Positions 1 to 10,336 of a DNA stretch of 64,000 nt are shown piece after piece (position 1 is the stretch's first letter; every line of letters starts with the position of its first letter). The DNA lies in assembly GCA_029990175.1 (NCBI GenBank), contig JARKIP010000033.1:5890001-5954000 (forward strand), written 5' to 3'. Made by a program: the position numbers and the translations under genes. The stretch comes from Petunia secreta. Its lineage: Eukaryota > Streptophyta > Magnoliopsida > Solanales > Solanaceae. A model generated the notes under the pieces. The model saw only the letters and a program-made list of their open reading frames with translations. It ran no database searches and was not told the DNA's origin.

Positions 1-373
1 TTTTCTGCTTATTGAATAGAGTGGGATCGTTTGACAATGAATTCAAAGGACAAAGTGGTTGTTGAGTAATTGTGCTAACTTTGTAACAAGGTAAGTGTTT
101 ATATCCATTTCTTTGGAGGCACCTGGCCTCGTGGATTTTCTACCACGTATTCCTTACGTGTGTAGTTGCCGATAGGCGTACTCATTACGCCTTAGATTTG
201 GATTTACATTGTATATTATTATTATGTCCTATTTTTGGTATTGCATTGAGGATCTGAGCATTGTACCCTGGCTGTAAGTTGGCATCTACTCCCCGGCTGT
301 CGATGAGAGTCCCGCACCGGTGAAGGGTTATTATTGCATCACATTGCATTCATAAGCATTATATGTCATTCAT
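1..373 (+). repeat. Internal LTR fragment of a Ty3-gypsy family
   Basis: Bases 1 to about 330 are the reverse complement, with moderate divergence, of about 57980-58308, which lies inside the 3' LTR of the gypsy element at the right end of the window. Shared landmarks are the GTGGGATCGTTTG block near the start, the GCACCTGGCCTCGTGGATTT block at 119-138, the GGCGTACTCATTACGCC block, and GATGAGAGTCCCGCACCGG near 303. The fragment is therefore in sense orientation on +. Neither LTR end is visible: the left part lies outside the window and the right part merges into a minisatellite. It encodes nothing recognisable. Confidence 0.8.
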
Positions 374-660
374 ATGCATTACATTGCATATCATATTGGG
401 TGCAAGAGTATTCCGCCCCAGGAGCAGGAGGATTCTACTCCATTGTATCATATTGAGGGTAGGAGGATTCCGCCCCAGGAGCAGGAGTATTCCGCTCTTA
501 TGTCGGATATTGAGTGCAGGAGTATTCCGCCTCAGCTTTACATTATATCGAGTGCAGGAGTATACCTCCCCAGGAGAGTGCAGGAGTATTCCGCCTCTGG
601 TTTATATTATATCGGGTGCAGGAGTATTCCGCCCCAGGAGCAGGAGTATTCCGCTCTAGT
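374..660. repeat. Minisatellite with AGGAGTATTCCGC core
   Basis: The stretch is built from imperfect copies of a GTGCAGGAGTATTCCGCC-like core alternating with CCCAGGAGCAGGAGTATTCC, separated by short spacers such as TATCATATTG and TTATATTATATCGG. The unit is irregular, so open frames run through it by chance, and one is fused in frame to the downstream copia pol fragment. It may be part of the gypsy LTR at 1-373, since the related LTR at 57461-58028 also carries tandem arrays, although of different sequence. Confidence 0.65.
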
Positions 661-684
661 TGGTTATCAGATTGGTTTCCCCTC

Positions 685-1555
685 TAATGCAGGAGAACTC
701 ACCTTCTTCCTTGGACTTCAAATCAAACAATACGATAAAGGAATTTTCATTAATCAATCTAAGTACACCAAGGAATTACTTGCCAAATTTGGTATGCATA
801 ATGCCAAAATCATGAAAACTCCTATGAGTCCCTCAACAAATCTTGATAAAGACTGCAAAGGTAAAAATGTAGATCAGACCATCTATCGAGGTATGATTGG
901 TTCATTACTCTATCTGACTGCTAGTCGACCAGACATAATGTTTAGTGTATTCAAATGTGCTAGATATCAATCTGAACCTAAGGAATCACATCTAACTGCA
1001 GTTAAACGTATTATGCGATATCTCTCTGGCACTATCTCATATGGGCTTTGGTACCCACGTACTATAAATTTTCATCTTCAAGGATACTCAGATGCTGATT
1101 TTGCAGGTGATAAAGATGACCGTAAAAGCACTAGTGGGACTTGTCAATTTTTAGGACAATCCCTCATCTCTTGGCACAGCAAAAAGCAAGGCTCAGTATC
1201 TTTATCTACTACTGAGGCGGAATACATTGCCATTGGACATTGCTGCACTCAACTTCTTTGGATGTCTTATCAACTCAATGATTATGATATTAATCCTACT
1301 CCTACGTCTATTTTTTGTGATAATTCTAGTGCTATTTGTCTCTCTAAAAATCCAGTGCATCATTCTAGAGCCAAACATATAGAAATTAAGCATCATTTTA
1401 TTAGAGATCATGTTCTATGTGGTAACATTAAAATCTCTTTTGTAACAACTGAAAATCAGCTTGCCGATATATTTACTAAACCTTTGCATGAGGAACATTT
1501 CCGTGAACTTCGTGAAAGATTAGGTGTAGTAGAGGACCCTATATCTTTAAATTAA
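685..1555 (+). pseudogene. Ty1-copia pol fragment: RT C-terminus and RNase H
   Basis: This is the C-terminal part of a copia polyprotein, cut off at its 5' side. Recognisable in order are the RT tail motif GELTFFLGLQIKQ, the thumb/connection block TASRPDIMFSV, and a complete RNase H domain: DADFAGDKDDRKSTSG with a catalytic Asp, LSTTEAEYIA with the catalytic Glu, CDNSSAI with a further Asp, and the terminal KHIEIKHHFIRDHV and ADIFTKPL blocks. The frame is open to a natural TAA at 1553-1555, so the remaining piece is uninterrupted. The RT catalytic YxDD region, integrase, protease and gag are absent, so it cannot support transposition. The open frame continues upstream through the minisatellite to 374, which I regard as chance fusion. 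The next ORF starts about 255 bases downstream in another frame. Confidence 0.88.
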
Positions 1556-1737
1556 TGCTGTCATACTCTTGCATATATGAACATCTTTAATAGGCACTTA
1601 TTTATTTGATGCATATCCCTAAAATTTCTCTAATTATTACTGCTCGTTTTGCGTCGGCAAAAGTGTTGCCTCGATTCACTCACTGCCAGCCTCGTCCTTT
1701 CACCTTTTCACTCACGTCTTTCCTGCTCCTCTTCTCC

Positions 1738-1809
1738 ATAAAAAACCCCCACTTTCTCACTCCATCTTCTCTCTCTCTGTAACTACTCTCCTGCCTTCAA
1801 TTCTCTTCA
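1738..1809 (+). promoter_or_regulatory. Possible promoter/leader of the envelope-like ORF
   Basis: An A-rich TATA-like stretch (CCATAAAAAACC, about 1737-1748) is followed by a pyrimidine-rich CT leader and then the ATG at 1810 in a good plant context (A at -3, G at +4). It resembles the promoter and leader of a host gene, but is only suggestive. Such ORFs could equally be expressed from the genomic transcript. Confidence 0.25.
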
Positions 1810-3156
1810 ATGGGTAAAACTCAAAAGTCTACAATTCCCTCTTTGAGGAAAAGTTCTCGAAACCGCTCCAAAAATTGCTCTCCTGAGTCTCCCATCAATC
1901 TTGAAAACTCCGACTCTGCCACCATGTCTCAGCATAGCGAATCTGCCTCCTTCGTCTCCACGGGCTCCGGCAAAAAACGTGGAAAACGACCCATGGTTGA
2001 TACTCCTCAAAAATCTTCTCCCAAGAAACTCAAAGTTTCCAAACCCTGCATCTCTTTTGACTGTGATCAAAACTTTTGGGATAATGGCAGAGAGAAGTTT
2101 GAAGAACTCAAAAATCGTCGCATTGCTTCTGGCCGCATTGTTGACCTTGATTCTATGGAAAATCTTGACTGCCACATCAAAGCTCTTTTCGACTTCCAAG
2201 GTTGGTCAAATCTCTTTTCTATCAACCCTCCTGTTATTTACCCTGATTTAGTTCGAATGTTCTATGCCAATCTGCGCACTTGTGGAACTGATGGTATTGA
2301 ATCACTGGTTCTGGGTCAACGCATTTTCTTGACTTGTAAAGTACTTGAAAAACTGCTAAAGATTAAATCCTCTGGTTTCTCTGATTGCTTCAAAAATTCT
2401 TGGCCCTCCGACTTTGAAGTCTCTTTTGACCAGGCCAAAGCTTGTATCACTGGTTTGGGTCCTCATGCAATTTCTGATGGACAACTTGGTCCTCATCTTC
2501 TGTGTTTTGAAAATCGTGTCCTTGCTCATGTTACTGCTACCACTCTGCTTCCTCGTACAGGCTCATTCAGTTCCCTCTCCCAAAGGGACACTTTTATTGT
2601 CTATTGTCTTGTTGCTAAACAAAAGGTCAAACTCTCTTGGTGGATTCTTAATTACATGCACGAGTGTGCTGTGGACACTAAAGAATCTGGCTATCTTCCA
2701 TATGGGATGCTTATCTCCCATATTCTGGACCTTCTGCATGTTCCAATCTCTGGTCACTCTGCCATAACTGTCTCTCAATGTTATAATGCTCGTGCATTCA
2801 CCAGTATGGGATATGTGCATCTTGATCACTCTTGGGTTAAAAAGCCTGACCTGGATTTGCCTCCCTCTATGCCTGCTCCTGCCCCTACTCTTGACAACTC
2901 CAATGTGCTCAGTCGCCTTTCTGCTGTGGAAGAACAGCTCATTACTCTGCGTGATCTTTGCCTTTCGTCTCAATACAATCTTGAGAAAGCAAGGGATGAC
3001 ACCAAAACAACCAAGGCTGATGTTGCACATCTCAGGCTGTCCGTTGAAACTGTGGCCAAGGATGCTCGCAGAAGCCTCTCCACCTTGCACTCTCGTATTG
3101 ACACTCTGGGAACAAACATCATCAATACCTTGAAATACTTTCTGGGAAGGAGATAG
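1810..3156 (+). CDS. Envelope-like / putative plant transposon protein of a Sirevirus-like element
   Basis: The ORF has 448 codons, no internal stop, and ends in TAG. The first about 75 residues are Ser/Lys/Arg-rich and low in complexity, including the basic block GKKRGKRP. The central part, about residues 95-340, resembles the domain annotated in plants as putative plant transposon protein or envelope-like protein: a VIYPDLVRMFYANLR block, then a LLPRTGSFSSLSQRDTFIVY block, then LPYGMLISHILDLL. A Pro-rich linker (LPPSMPAPAPTLD) follows, and residues of about 375-440 have heptad-like spacing consistent with a coiled coil. It lies between pol and the 3' LTR, where Sireviruses carry their envelope-like gene. 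I see no clear N-terminal signal peptide and no strong long membrane segment, so calling it an envelope is by position and precedent. Its function is unknown. It is notable for being intact in a truncated element. The start is the first ATG of the frame. Confidence 0.75.
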   Translation: MGKTQKSTIPSLRKSSRNRSKNCSPESPINLENSDSATMSQHSESASFVSTGSGKKRGKRPMVDTPQKSSPKKLKVSKPCISFDCDQNFWDNGREKFEELKNRRIASGRIVDLDSMENLDCHIKALFDFQGWSNLFSINPPVIYPDLVRMFYANLRTCGTDGIESLVLGQRIFLTCKVLEKLLKIKSSGFSDCFKNSWPSDFEVSFDQAKACITGLGPHAISDGQLGPHLLCFENRVLAHVTATTLLPRTGSFSSLSQRDTFIVYCLVAKQKVKLSWWILNYMHECAVDTKESGYLPYGMLISHILDLLHVPISGHSAITVSQCYNARAFTSMGYVHLDHSWVKKPDLDLPPSMPAPAPTLDNSNVLSRLSAVEEQLITLRDLCLSSQYNLEKARDDTKTTKADVAHLRLSVETVAKDARRSLSTLHSRIDTLGTNIINTLKYFLGRR

Positions 3157-3218
3157 CTGGTTGTGACTGTTTCGATGGCTAAATACTTTGTTTTGTGACT
3201 CCCCTATTTTTTTGTTGA

Positions 3219-3527
3219 TGACAAAGGGGGAGAAAAACTTTGTGCTCTGTATATGCATGTGCTATGTGAATGTGCTCTGGACAAATGCTGGATGTGCTAT
3301 GTGAATACTTGCTATTGTCTATGCTATGTCTGAATATAACCTGAAATTTAACCTGTTTAGTCGACTAACTAACTTCTGCTTTAAGTCGACTACATATCTG
3401 TTCTAGAAAATTAGAAATGCAGGTACTCAAATTTTCAGGGGGAGCATATACTCAGGGGGAGCTGTCAACATCCTCAGAACAGGGAAGTATCATAAGTCAA
3501 GGATTGTCATCATCAAAAAGGGGGAGA
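3219..3527 (+). promoter_or_regulatory. Cluster of polypurine tracts before the 3' LTR
   Basis: AGGGGGAG-type tracts occur near 3226, 3437, 3454 and 3519. The last (AAAAAGGGGGAGA) directly abuts the LTR and should be the plus-strand primer site. Repeated purine tracts in this interval are known for Sireviruses. Confidence 0.7.
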
Positions 3528-3528
3528 T

Positions 3529-4364
3529 TGATAACTCCAATTTTGATGATTACAATATGGTTAAATTTCATGAACAGCTAACTTAATAACTGTTGCATTT
3601 CATGACAGGGACAAAAAGGATTCAGTCGGCTAAATCTGGAAGGATCTTGGAGTTGCTGACTTTTAGGGATCTGTTATTGAAGTTTATTTCATATCTCGTG
3701 ATTAGAGGGATATCAGGATATCTTATTGATCTTACCTTATTTTCAGAAAGGATCAATCACTGCCTTTCTGGGGATCAAATCCCTTGGGTCAAGATTCTCT
3801 CCGGCTAAGGAAAATATATTTTTCAGATCAATCAAGGATCCTCAAGACCTCCCTATGTTCACATGCTGATGACCCTCTCTATAAATATCCAAAGCTGCAG
3901 GCAGTCTACGTACGCAACCTTAAGCTTTTTAACATTCTCTTTTTGAAACCTTGAAAATATTGTAATCTATAGAGTTTACTACTGTCCAAGAAAAAGAAAA
4001 AGAGAGTTCAGAGGGAAATTAAGGTTAGTGTCGAGTGAGTTGGTTAAGTGAGTAACCAACTGAGCATCGTTTGTGGTGAGCGAAGGGATAAAACCATACT
4101 GTGTATCGTTGTTGGTGAACGAAGAAAAACCATCATTCTGTACTTTGAAAGATCTTAAAAAGCTGAAGAGAAAACTTCCTTGTGACCCAAGGGGACTGGA
4201 CTAGGAACCATTTTTGGTTCTGAACCAGTATAAATCAATTGTGTTCCTTACCTTTCTGTATTTACTTTATTCTGTTATTACTGATTGAAATCTAGTCGAC
4301 TCATTAAGTCGACTGAATCTGGGAAAGAATTAAAAATTATAATTCACCCCTCCCCCCTCTTACA
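3529..4364 (+). repeat. 3' LTR of the Sirevirus-like element
   Basis: It begins TGATAACTCC right after the polypurine tract and ends CCTCTTACA, giving TG...CA ends and about 836 bp. A TATA box (TATAAATA) lies at 3880-3887 and is the likely promoter of the element. GTCGACT motifs recur near the right end and also upstream of the LTR. Only one LTR is in the window, so identity to a partner cannot be measured. A small open frame at 3593-3808 is not considered coding. Confidence 0.72.
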
Positions 4365-5579
4365 TCTTTAGTTAGCTTATTTCATTAGAAAGTGTGCCTA
4401 AAGAGAAATGTTAATAAAAATGGCAAACCTGGGCTCTTGAAGACATTTTGATTGAATTGTTTGATTTTGTTAATTTTATTTTGATTAGTTATGTGCTTCA
4501 TCGTTTTGGTTGTACTTGTTCATTTTATAGTTTTCTTAACTACCCCACCTGATAGTCTGTCTTGGGATACTTATAGTTTCAAATCGCTTATTTCCTAGTT
4601 ATAAGTTCTTTTAGTAATGAGCCCTTGATTAAATATCATTTGTTGAATCATCAATTTTACATCTACAAACTGGCTAAAGTAGCTTGAGTGAACCAGTGCT
4701 TATATTTTATAGTCATCTTGTTAAGTTTGGCCTTTAAAGTTGAGTGGGATATAACTTGGTTAATTTGAACTAGCCTTCTTAAATAGTTTGACGTGTATCT
4801 ACTTGATTTCTTAAGTTCTTTAGTTTATAGCTACTAATCATTATCTTTCTATTTTCTTGGCATGAACCACTTGGGACGAGTTGATTAAAACTCACTAATT
4901 GGGCTTGGCTAATTGGCACTTAAGCCACTTGGGTCAGTTTTTCTTAAAACGCGTTGCTATCAAAGCTCAATTATGAGTTTGCACTCCGAGTTCTACCTTC
5001 TCTACTCTCTCTTTCTCCGCTCCTCTAGAAACTATGTTTAAGATACCCCTAGACCGAACTAGGAGCCTTGTAGGGTAGAAGCCTGGTAGGATAGAAGCTT
5101 TGTATTATAAAATTATTATTTTGTCGCATGATTAGAATTGCTTTATGTAATTACTTGTTCACGTTCCTTTGGGGATTTGCCAATTAATTTAAGACATTAA
5201 GAACCATTTGTCAATTAATGAGTGCAAATTAAAATTTAATTAAATTCGTATCTTCTATTATCCTTATTTATATTTAAAATTATTTATTTATCTATTTACT
5301 TATTTAATTAAATATTTACTTATTTATTTATTTATTTACTTATACATTTATTCGTTTATTTAAATTAATTAACTGATTAATTATTTATTTAGTCAATCAA
5401 AATTAATTATTATTTATTCTTTTATTTATTTAATTAATTAATCTCTAATCATTTATTACCTATTTATTATTTATTTATTTATCTTTGGTTAGTTATCTAT
5501 TTTATTTATTTATTTAATTATTTACTTATTATCCCTTTATTTATTTATCTTATATTTTCCAAATAATCTCTAAATTATT
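4365..5579. other. Non-coding stretch with TTTA-rich low-complexity DNA
   Basis: I see no gene here. From about 5220 to 5575 the sequence is dominated by TTTA/TTAA-type simple repeats (TTATTTATTTATT with interruptions). The part before it is ordinary AT-rich DNA, perhaps an unrecognised part of the following LTR or another decayed element. Confidence 0.6.
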
Positions 5580-5860
5580 AAAACTCATGAAAACCGTCGG
5601 ATTAACCGCTTTTAGCGGATTTTTGAAAGTTCTCCCGTAAGGGACATTCTTTCAAATTTAAAAGAACCACTTACCTAGAATCTCTGAAAATATTTTCTTT
5701 TTAAATAAGAAATAAACTTGCACTCATTGGTTAACTCTTGGTTCCTAAGTTTCCTAAATTAGGTGGCGACTCCAAAGAAACCCTTTGGAGTCTCCATATT
5801 GTTGAACACCTTATACCCGGAAGTTATCCTTAATCAAAAGGTAATTTTTAGGGTTCAATA
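5580..5860 (+). repeat. 5' LTR (3' part) of the Tat-like element
   Basis: About 5665-5860 matches 12770-12961 (GAATCTCTGAAAATATT, then a GGTGGCGACTCCAAAGAAAC block, then GGTTCAATA against GGCTCAACA). The normal CA end is mutated to TA at 5859-5860. The block with GTCGGATTAACCG near 5598 also matches the LTRs at 35693 and 43313. The start of this LTR was not recognised. Confidence 0.7.
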
Positions 5861-5863
5861 GCG

Positions 5864-5882
5864 TGGCGATTCTGCTGGGGAG
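5864..5882 (+). promoter_or_regulatory. Primer-binding site
   Basis: TGGCGATTCTGCTGGGGAG starts three bases after the LTR end. It matches the site next to the right LTR of the related minus-strand element (TGGCGACTCCGCTGGGGAG). Tat/Ogre-type elements use a tRNA-Arg-type primer with this kind of sequence; the tRNA assignment is from memory. Confidence 0.7.
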
Positions 5883-8183
5883 TTAAGCAAATGGTTCTAA
5901 CCATAAGGTTTTCACGAATTTGTTTTGTTTATATGTTGAATTGTATATGTGTTTGAATCGTATGTCGAAACTAGTATGCGTAGCTTAATTAATTGTTTAT
6001 TTTTATGCCGACACTAGTATGTGTAGATTGATTGTGTGAATTTATGTATGAAGCATGTTTTATTTGTGCATAAAGTCTGCATTCCTTTCACACTTCTTCC
6101 ATTCGGGAAACTTGTCAATTCTTTTCACCTCCTCAATTTCATCACAGGGCACCCGCTTGACAGGTAGATATTTACAGAGGGCATTGCCCTTTCCTCATTA
6201 TTTGAATTTCTTTCATGTCATCAAATTTAGTTCGGGATATGGATGCTTTCCTTAGTTTTGACATGGCCGGTTTAACTGGTTTTCATGTGGCAAGGTTATA
6301 TCTCGCATAGGTCGAGTTAGTCTCAACCGTTAACCCACTCTTAGAATGAGCTCTTAGGACATGGCATGCATATACACCTTAGTTTTGACCCGGTTCTTGG
6401 TACTGCTTCCAGAAATTAAGAAACCACCCTTTTTGTCGACGGGTTCTTATAACCCAACTACGTTGCATTTTATTTGGTATGTGGTGGTCATAGACAGATC
6501 CATATCAGTTTGCCTTTGCAAAATTTGGGAGTTGCCTCACTGTTCTCTTAGTTTGCAAGAAGATAACAGGTTGTTCAATAATATCCATAGTTGTTTGCCA
6601 ATGCATCTTACATAGTTGAAGATTGGCAATTGACGGATCCAGCAAGGAGCAGGCAGTTGCAGTTTTAGTATTTTAAGAGTGATTTATTGTATTTTATTAT
6701 TTATTTTATTTATGAAACAAAGCATTACCACATTTTCTATGGTATATTTTTCGCATTTCTTCTGAAAACAATGTATTACTGGAAATGTTTTAATAAAATG
6801 TAATCTTTTTAAATTTTTTATTGTTATCATTATCTCCAAAATTTCTCATTGGCAATGGTTTGGATCAGTCTATTACCACAGCATTGGTTTTCTATTTGAT
6901 GATTAGGCTTACCTCTGGCATAAAAGAGGCACCTTTACAAGGTAGGACGCGTTTGTATTTTATGTACGCTCAATTACTTGTGTTTGCGACATGTCAAATT
7001 ATCTGCCTAATATGCGATTACTTGCTAAATACGTGCTACTTGCCTGAAATTTGTTGGACCTGATTGCTTTGTGACCAAAGTTGTTCGGCAGTATGGTAAG
7101 ATTAAAACTATGTCACTTCAATCTATTTTTCGTAAAAATTAACCGCTTTATGAAGTCGTTTATTCATCTATTATTTGAATTCATGCATACTATTATTATA
7201 AAATGCCTTTAAAATTTTTATTTTATTTGTCTTAATTTCAGTCTTATTATTTTGAAAAATATTGTTTAGAGTTAAATTTTAAAGTATTCACAAGTTATAA
7301 TTTTTCAAAATAACTTCAGAATTTAAACAAGCTTTTTCGCTTCTGGTTTGCTTTAACAAAATGAGTATCTTGCTTAACTTTTCTGGCCTTTTCCAGTACG
7401 GTCTCAATTTTTATTTTTGAATAAGTTGACCCGCCAGTTTCACCTTTAATAAAATTTTATTAAATTCGGTATCCGTTGCTAAAAGGTTAATTATTTTGAA
7501 CATCAAGATCAGGACCTATGGCTCGCCAAAATACTGTGATTGACTTGACTGAAAATGATGAATCCTACCAAGACAAGGTAAACGGGATTGACCCTTTAAT
7601 ATTAAAATTTTCATTTCCCGATAGATAGTAACCCGGGAAAATTTTGTAAGGAAAGTAGAAGACGTGAGAGATTGCAACTGGGGAAGCTTTTGCAAAGCTA
7701 TTTGAAGTATTGAAAGTCGTAACTTGGGCAGCTTCTGCAAAGCATATTGAAATGTTGAAGATTGTTAGCAAGTTGAAGACATTGAGTAGATTTTGTCACT
7801 ATCAAAAACAGTTTTTCAAGTATTAGTGCAGATTGCTATATTGAAAGCAAGGATCGATAGTCGAGCAAAACATTTATATCCAAATAAGCCGTCCATTTTA
7901 GCAGTATTTGTCAAAATGACCTAGCACGCATACTGATTTAGTAAAAACTTTCAAAGTTATTTTTCTCAATTCGTGTCTTGAAAAATTAAGTTTTGCTGGT
8001 CATTAAGTTTCGCACTCTTAAATATTTTACTCCTCTGTTGAGTCGGGATTTTGGTCTCATCCATTCGGCCTAGTGGTCTATTTTATACTCAATCCTTATG
8101 CATGCATTATCATTTTGTATATTAACTTACTTGTCTTACATTTGTAGCATTCACTTTGACGGTTGTCTAGTATTGAACACTGA
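5883..8183 (+). other. 5' untranslated region of the Tat-like element
   Basis: No convincing coding sequence. About 6095-6355 is related, inverted, to about 42890-43150 of the other Tat-like element (TCACCTCCTCAATTTCATCAC, GGGCATTGCCCTT and AACCGTTAACCCACTCTTAG blocks). Near 7680-7790 a segment of about 55 bp (GCAGCTTCTGCAAAGC and a diverged copy) occurs twice. Short open frames here are not supported as genes. Confidence 0.55.
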
Positions 8184-9646
8184 AATGGCTGAGAATCTGC
8201 ATCAAGGACGAAACTACATGGCAAAGTAGCTTTAGGCAACCGGTTCTGGTATGGGTATCTTACAAGTGCAAAATGATGACACTGAAAAATATGTGGTGAA
8301 AAGGAATAGAATGGTTAAATTTTGAAACGCCGTCAAATCCTTGCCGAACACAAGCTTTACCTCTAACTTATCCTACTTAACCATGCCTCATTATTCAATG
8401 CCTATACATACCATATATCTGCAAATCCCACAAGAATATCTTACCGATCCAAATGCTTGGCCAGCTGCAACCTTATGCCAACCGCCTTTTGTCACTATGC
8501 CTGTTATGGGGAGTCAATCAAATCAAGTGATAGTGTGTCCACAAGAATTGCTTAGGGAAGAAGTTGAGACAACTGATTTGCATAACATGAAGGGATGAAT
8601 CTGTAATTCAAAGAAGGTCATTAGAGATGAATTGCTCTCTAGGAACATTTAGAGTTTATGTTATGAAGACTTATGCATACACCCAGAAATTGAACTTCCA
8701 CATGGGTATAAGATACCAAAATTCAACACTTTCGATAGAAAGAAGAACTCCTATGCTCATTTGAAAGATTATTGCAGCAGATTGATTGGAATTGGCAAGA
8801 ATGAAGCTTTGCGGGTGAGATTTTTCATTCAAAGTTTATCAGGAATTACATTTGCATGGTATACCAAGCAAGAATTTACCAAATGACACATATGGGAGGA
8901 TATGGCTCATGACTTTGTGGAACAATACAAGTTCAACATAGTAGGAGATCCTGATGTGATTGATATGTGCAGCGTTAAAAAGATGTCTCATGAGTCTTTT
9001 GCAGAATATGCTATGAGGTGGAGATTAGAGGCTTGTAAGATAAATCTGCCCTTGCATGAGAAGAAGCTAATAGCAGCTTTCATTGACATGCAAGAAGACA
9101 TATACTATGCCAAAATGGTCGTCAATAATGCAAGCAGTTTCTTTTAATTGATCCAACTAGGAAAATGGATAGAAGAAGGCATAACAACAGGAAGAATCCC
9201 TTCTGATTCATTTGGGTACACCACTCAATTGGAAAAATTCCTAAATTTGCAAGGTTCTCAAAGTCTGTTTCAATAAGCACAATCCGATTATCCGGCATCG
9301 AAGAAGAGGAAGTCGGATATATTCACTCCTCTAGACGAGTCTGTGACAATCATATTTGAAAGGGACAATTCCTAAGCACTTGCCTTCACATTTTGATCCA
9401 TCAAAGCATTGTGCTTATCATTCAAATATCCAAGGTAGCGATACTGAAGAATGCACTGACTTGAGATACAAGATTCAAAACATGATTGACAGCGACAAAA
9501 TAATAGTGCAAGAAAATCCATTAAGTGGTAATTGCAGCATTCCACCCGCAGGCATAATTTTTGTTAAAGACGAGGCAGATATTCAAAGAAGAAGCAGCTG
9601 GCAAGTTAAGAAGACTAAAAAGACCGCACTTTGCAGCATGAAATAA
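8184..9646 (+). pseudogene. Decayed gag of the Tat-like element
   Basis: Conceptual translation on + gives recognisable plant gypsy gag blocks across several interrupted frames. These are LPHGYKIPKFNTFD and LKDYCSRLIGIGKNEAL (about 8695-8815), FFIQSLSGITFAWYTKQ (about 8820-8873), a W-x-D-M-A-x-x-F block (about 8896), a MSHESFAEYAMRWRLEA block (about 8980-9035), and a C-terminal His/Cys block HCAYHSNIQGSDTEECTDL (about 9408). The order matches Tat-lineage gag. In-frame stops occur, for example TGA after the WYTKQEFTK block near 8884 and TAA at 9145, and the frame changes more than once. The upstream piece at 8341-8598 is compatible with the variable, Pro-rich gag N-terminus. It would have formed the capsid of the particle and is now non-functional. 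Confidence 0.75.
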
Positions 9647-10336
9647 CATTTCATTGCCCAACTATCTTATGTTTTACAACTCTATCGCAATTTTATTCAT
9701 CCTAGTTGTAATGAACTACTTTATGTTTTGCCGCCCTTATTGGATTCAGTCCCAAAATCAATAAAATTCCATTTTCCCCAAATAAACCAAGCCAAAGAAG
9801 CTTTAGATGGTTCTTCTTGTGCAAAAAAAAGAGTTTCAAGAATTATAGATTCTCGCAGCAACAACACAGCTGATCACCATGCAAGCAAAACGCACATTTG
9901 AAGCCAAATTAGGTGTTCAAACAAGCTAACCGTTATTTGATCAAAACTAACAATTTTTCTTTATTAAACAGAGGCAAGTTTTTGCATTTACCGCAAAGTT
10001 TAGCATCAAGGTGGAAGGAGCAATGCAGAGTGTCTCGACTCCATAGAAATTTTATGGAACTTACGATTTTTTTTTGAATGCAGGAATCCTAAGCAGCAAA
10101 ACAAGGAGAACTAGAACCTATTAGTTCCTCGAAGATTATTCGCCTCATCGCATATGCAGAACAACTCTATTTCTCTATTTGTAATTCTAGCTTTTGCTCG
10201 ATCATTGGTATATTACCAACGCTTTTGCTTTGAAGTAGGCATAAATTGAGTATTAGATTCAATAAGGATCAATTACGGTATTCAACATGTTGTAGTATCA
10301 CCGGCACAAGCCAGACGACCTCAGATTTTGCAAGAC
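9647..10336 (+). other. Non-coding internal DNA of the Tat-like element
   Basis: No pol-like translation was recognised on either strand where protease and RT would be expected. Nothing else is apparent before the tandem array. Confidence 0.5.

Larger units (their letters stand above)
685..4364 (+). mobile_element. Truncated Sirevirus-like Ty1-copia element (3' half)
   Basis: The order on + is: end of pol (RT tail and RNase H), a separate envelope-like ORF, a cluster of AGGGGGAG purine tracts, then a 3' LTR of about 836 bp. This arrangement with an extra ORF after pol is characteristic of the Sirevirus lineage (SIRE1 and relatives). The 5' LTR, gag, protease, integrase and most of RT are missing. 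The left junction is near 685, where recognisable pol abuts a minisatellite. No target duplication can be tested because the left end is lost. Confidence 0.8.

Noticed and set aside
5220..5575. TTTA-rich tract considered as a matrix-attachment or origin-like region
   Set aside because: Only simple low-complexity sequence is visible, with no supporting motif.
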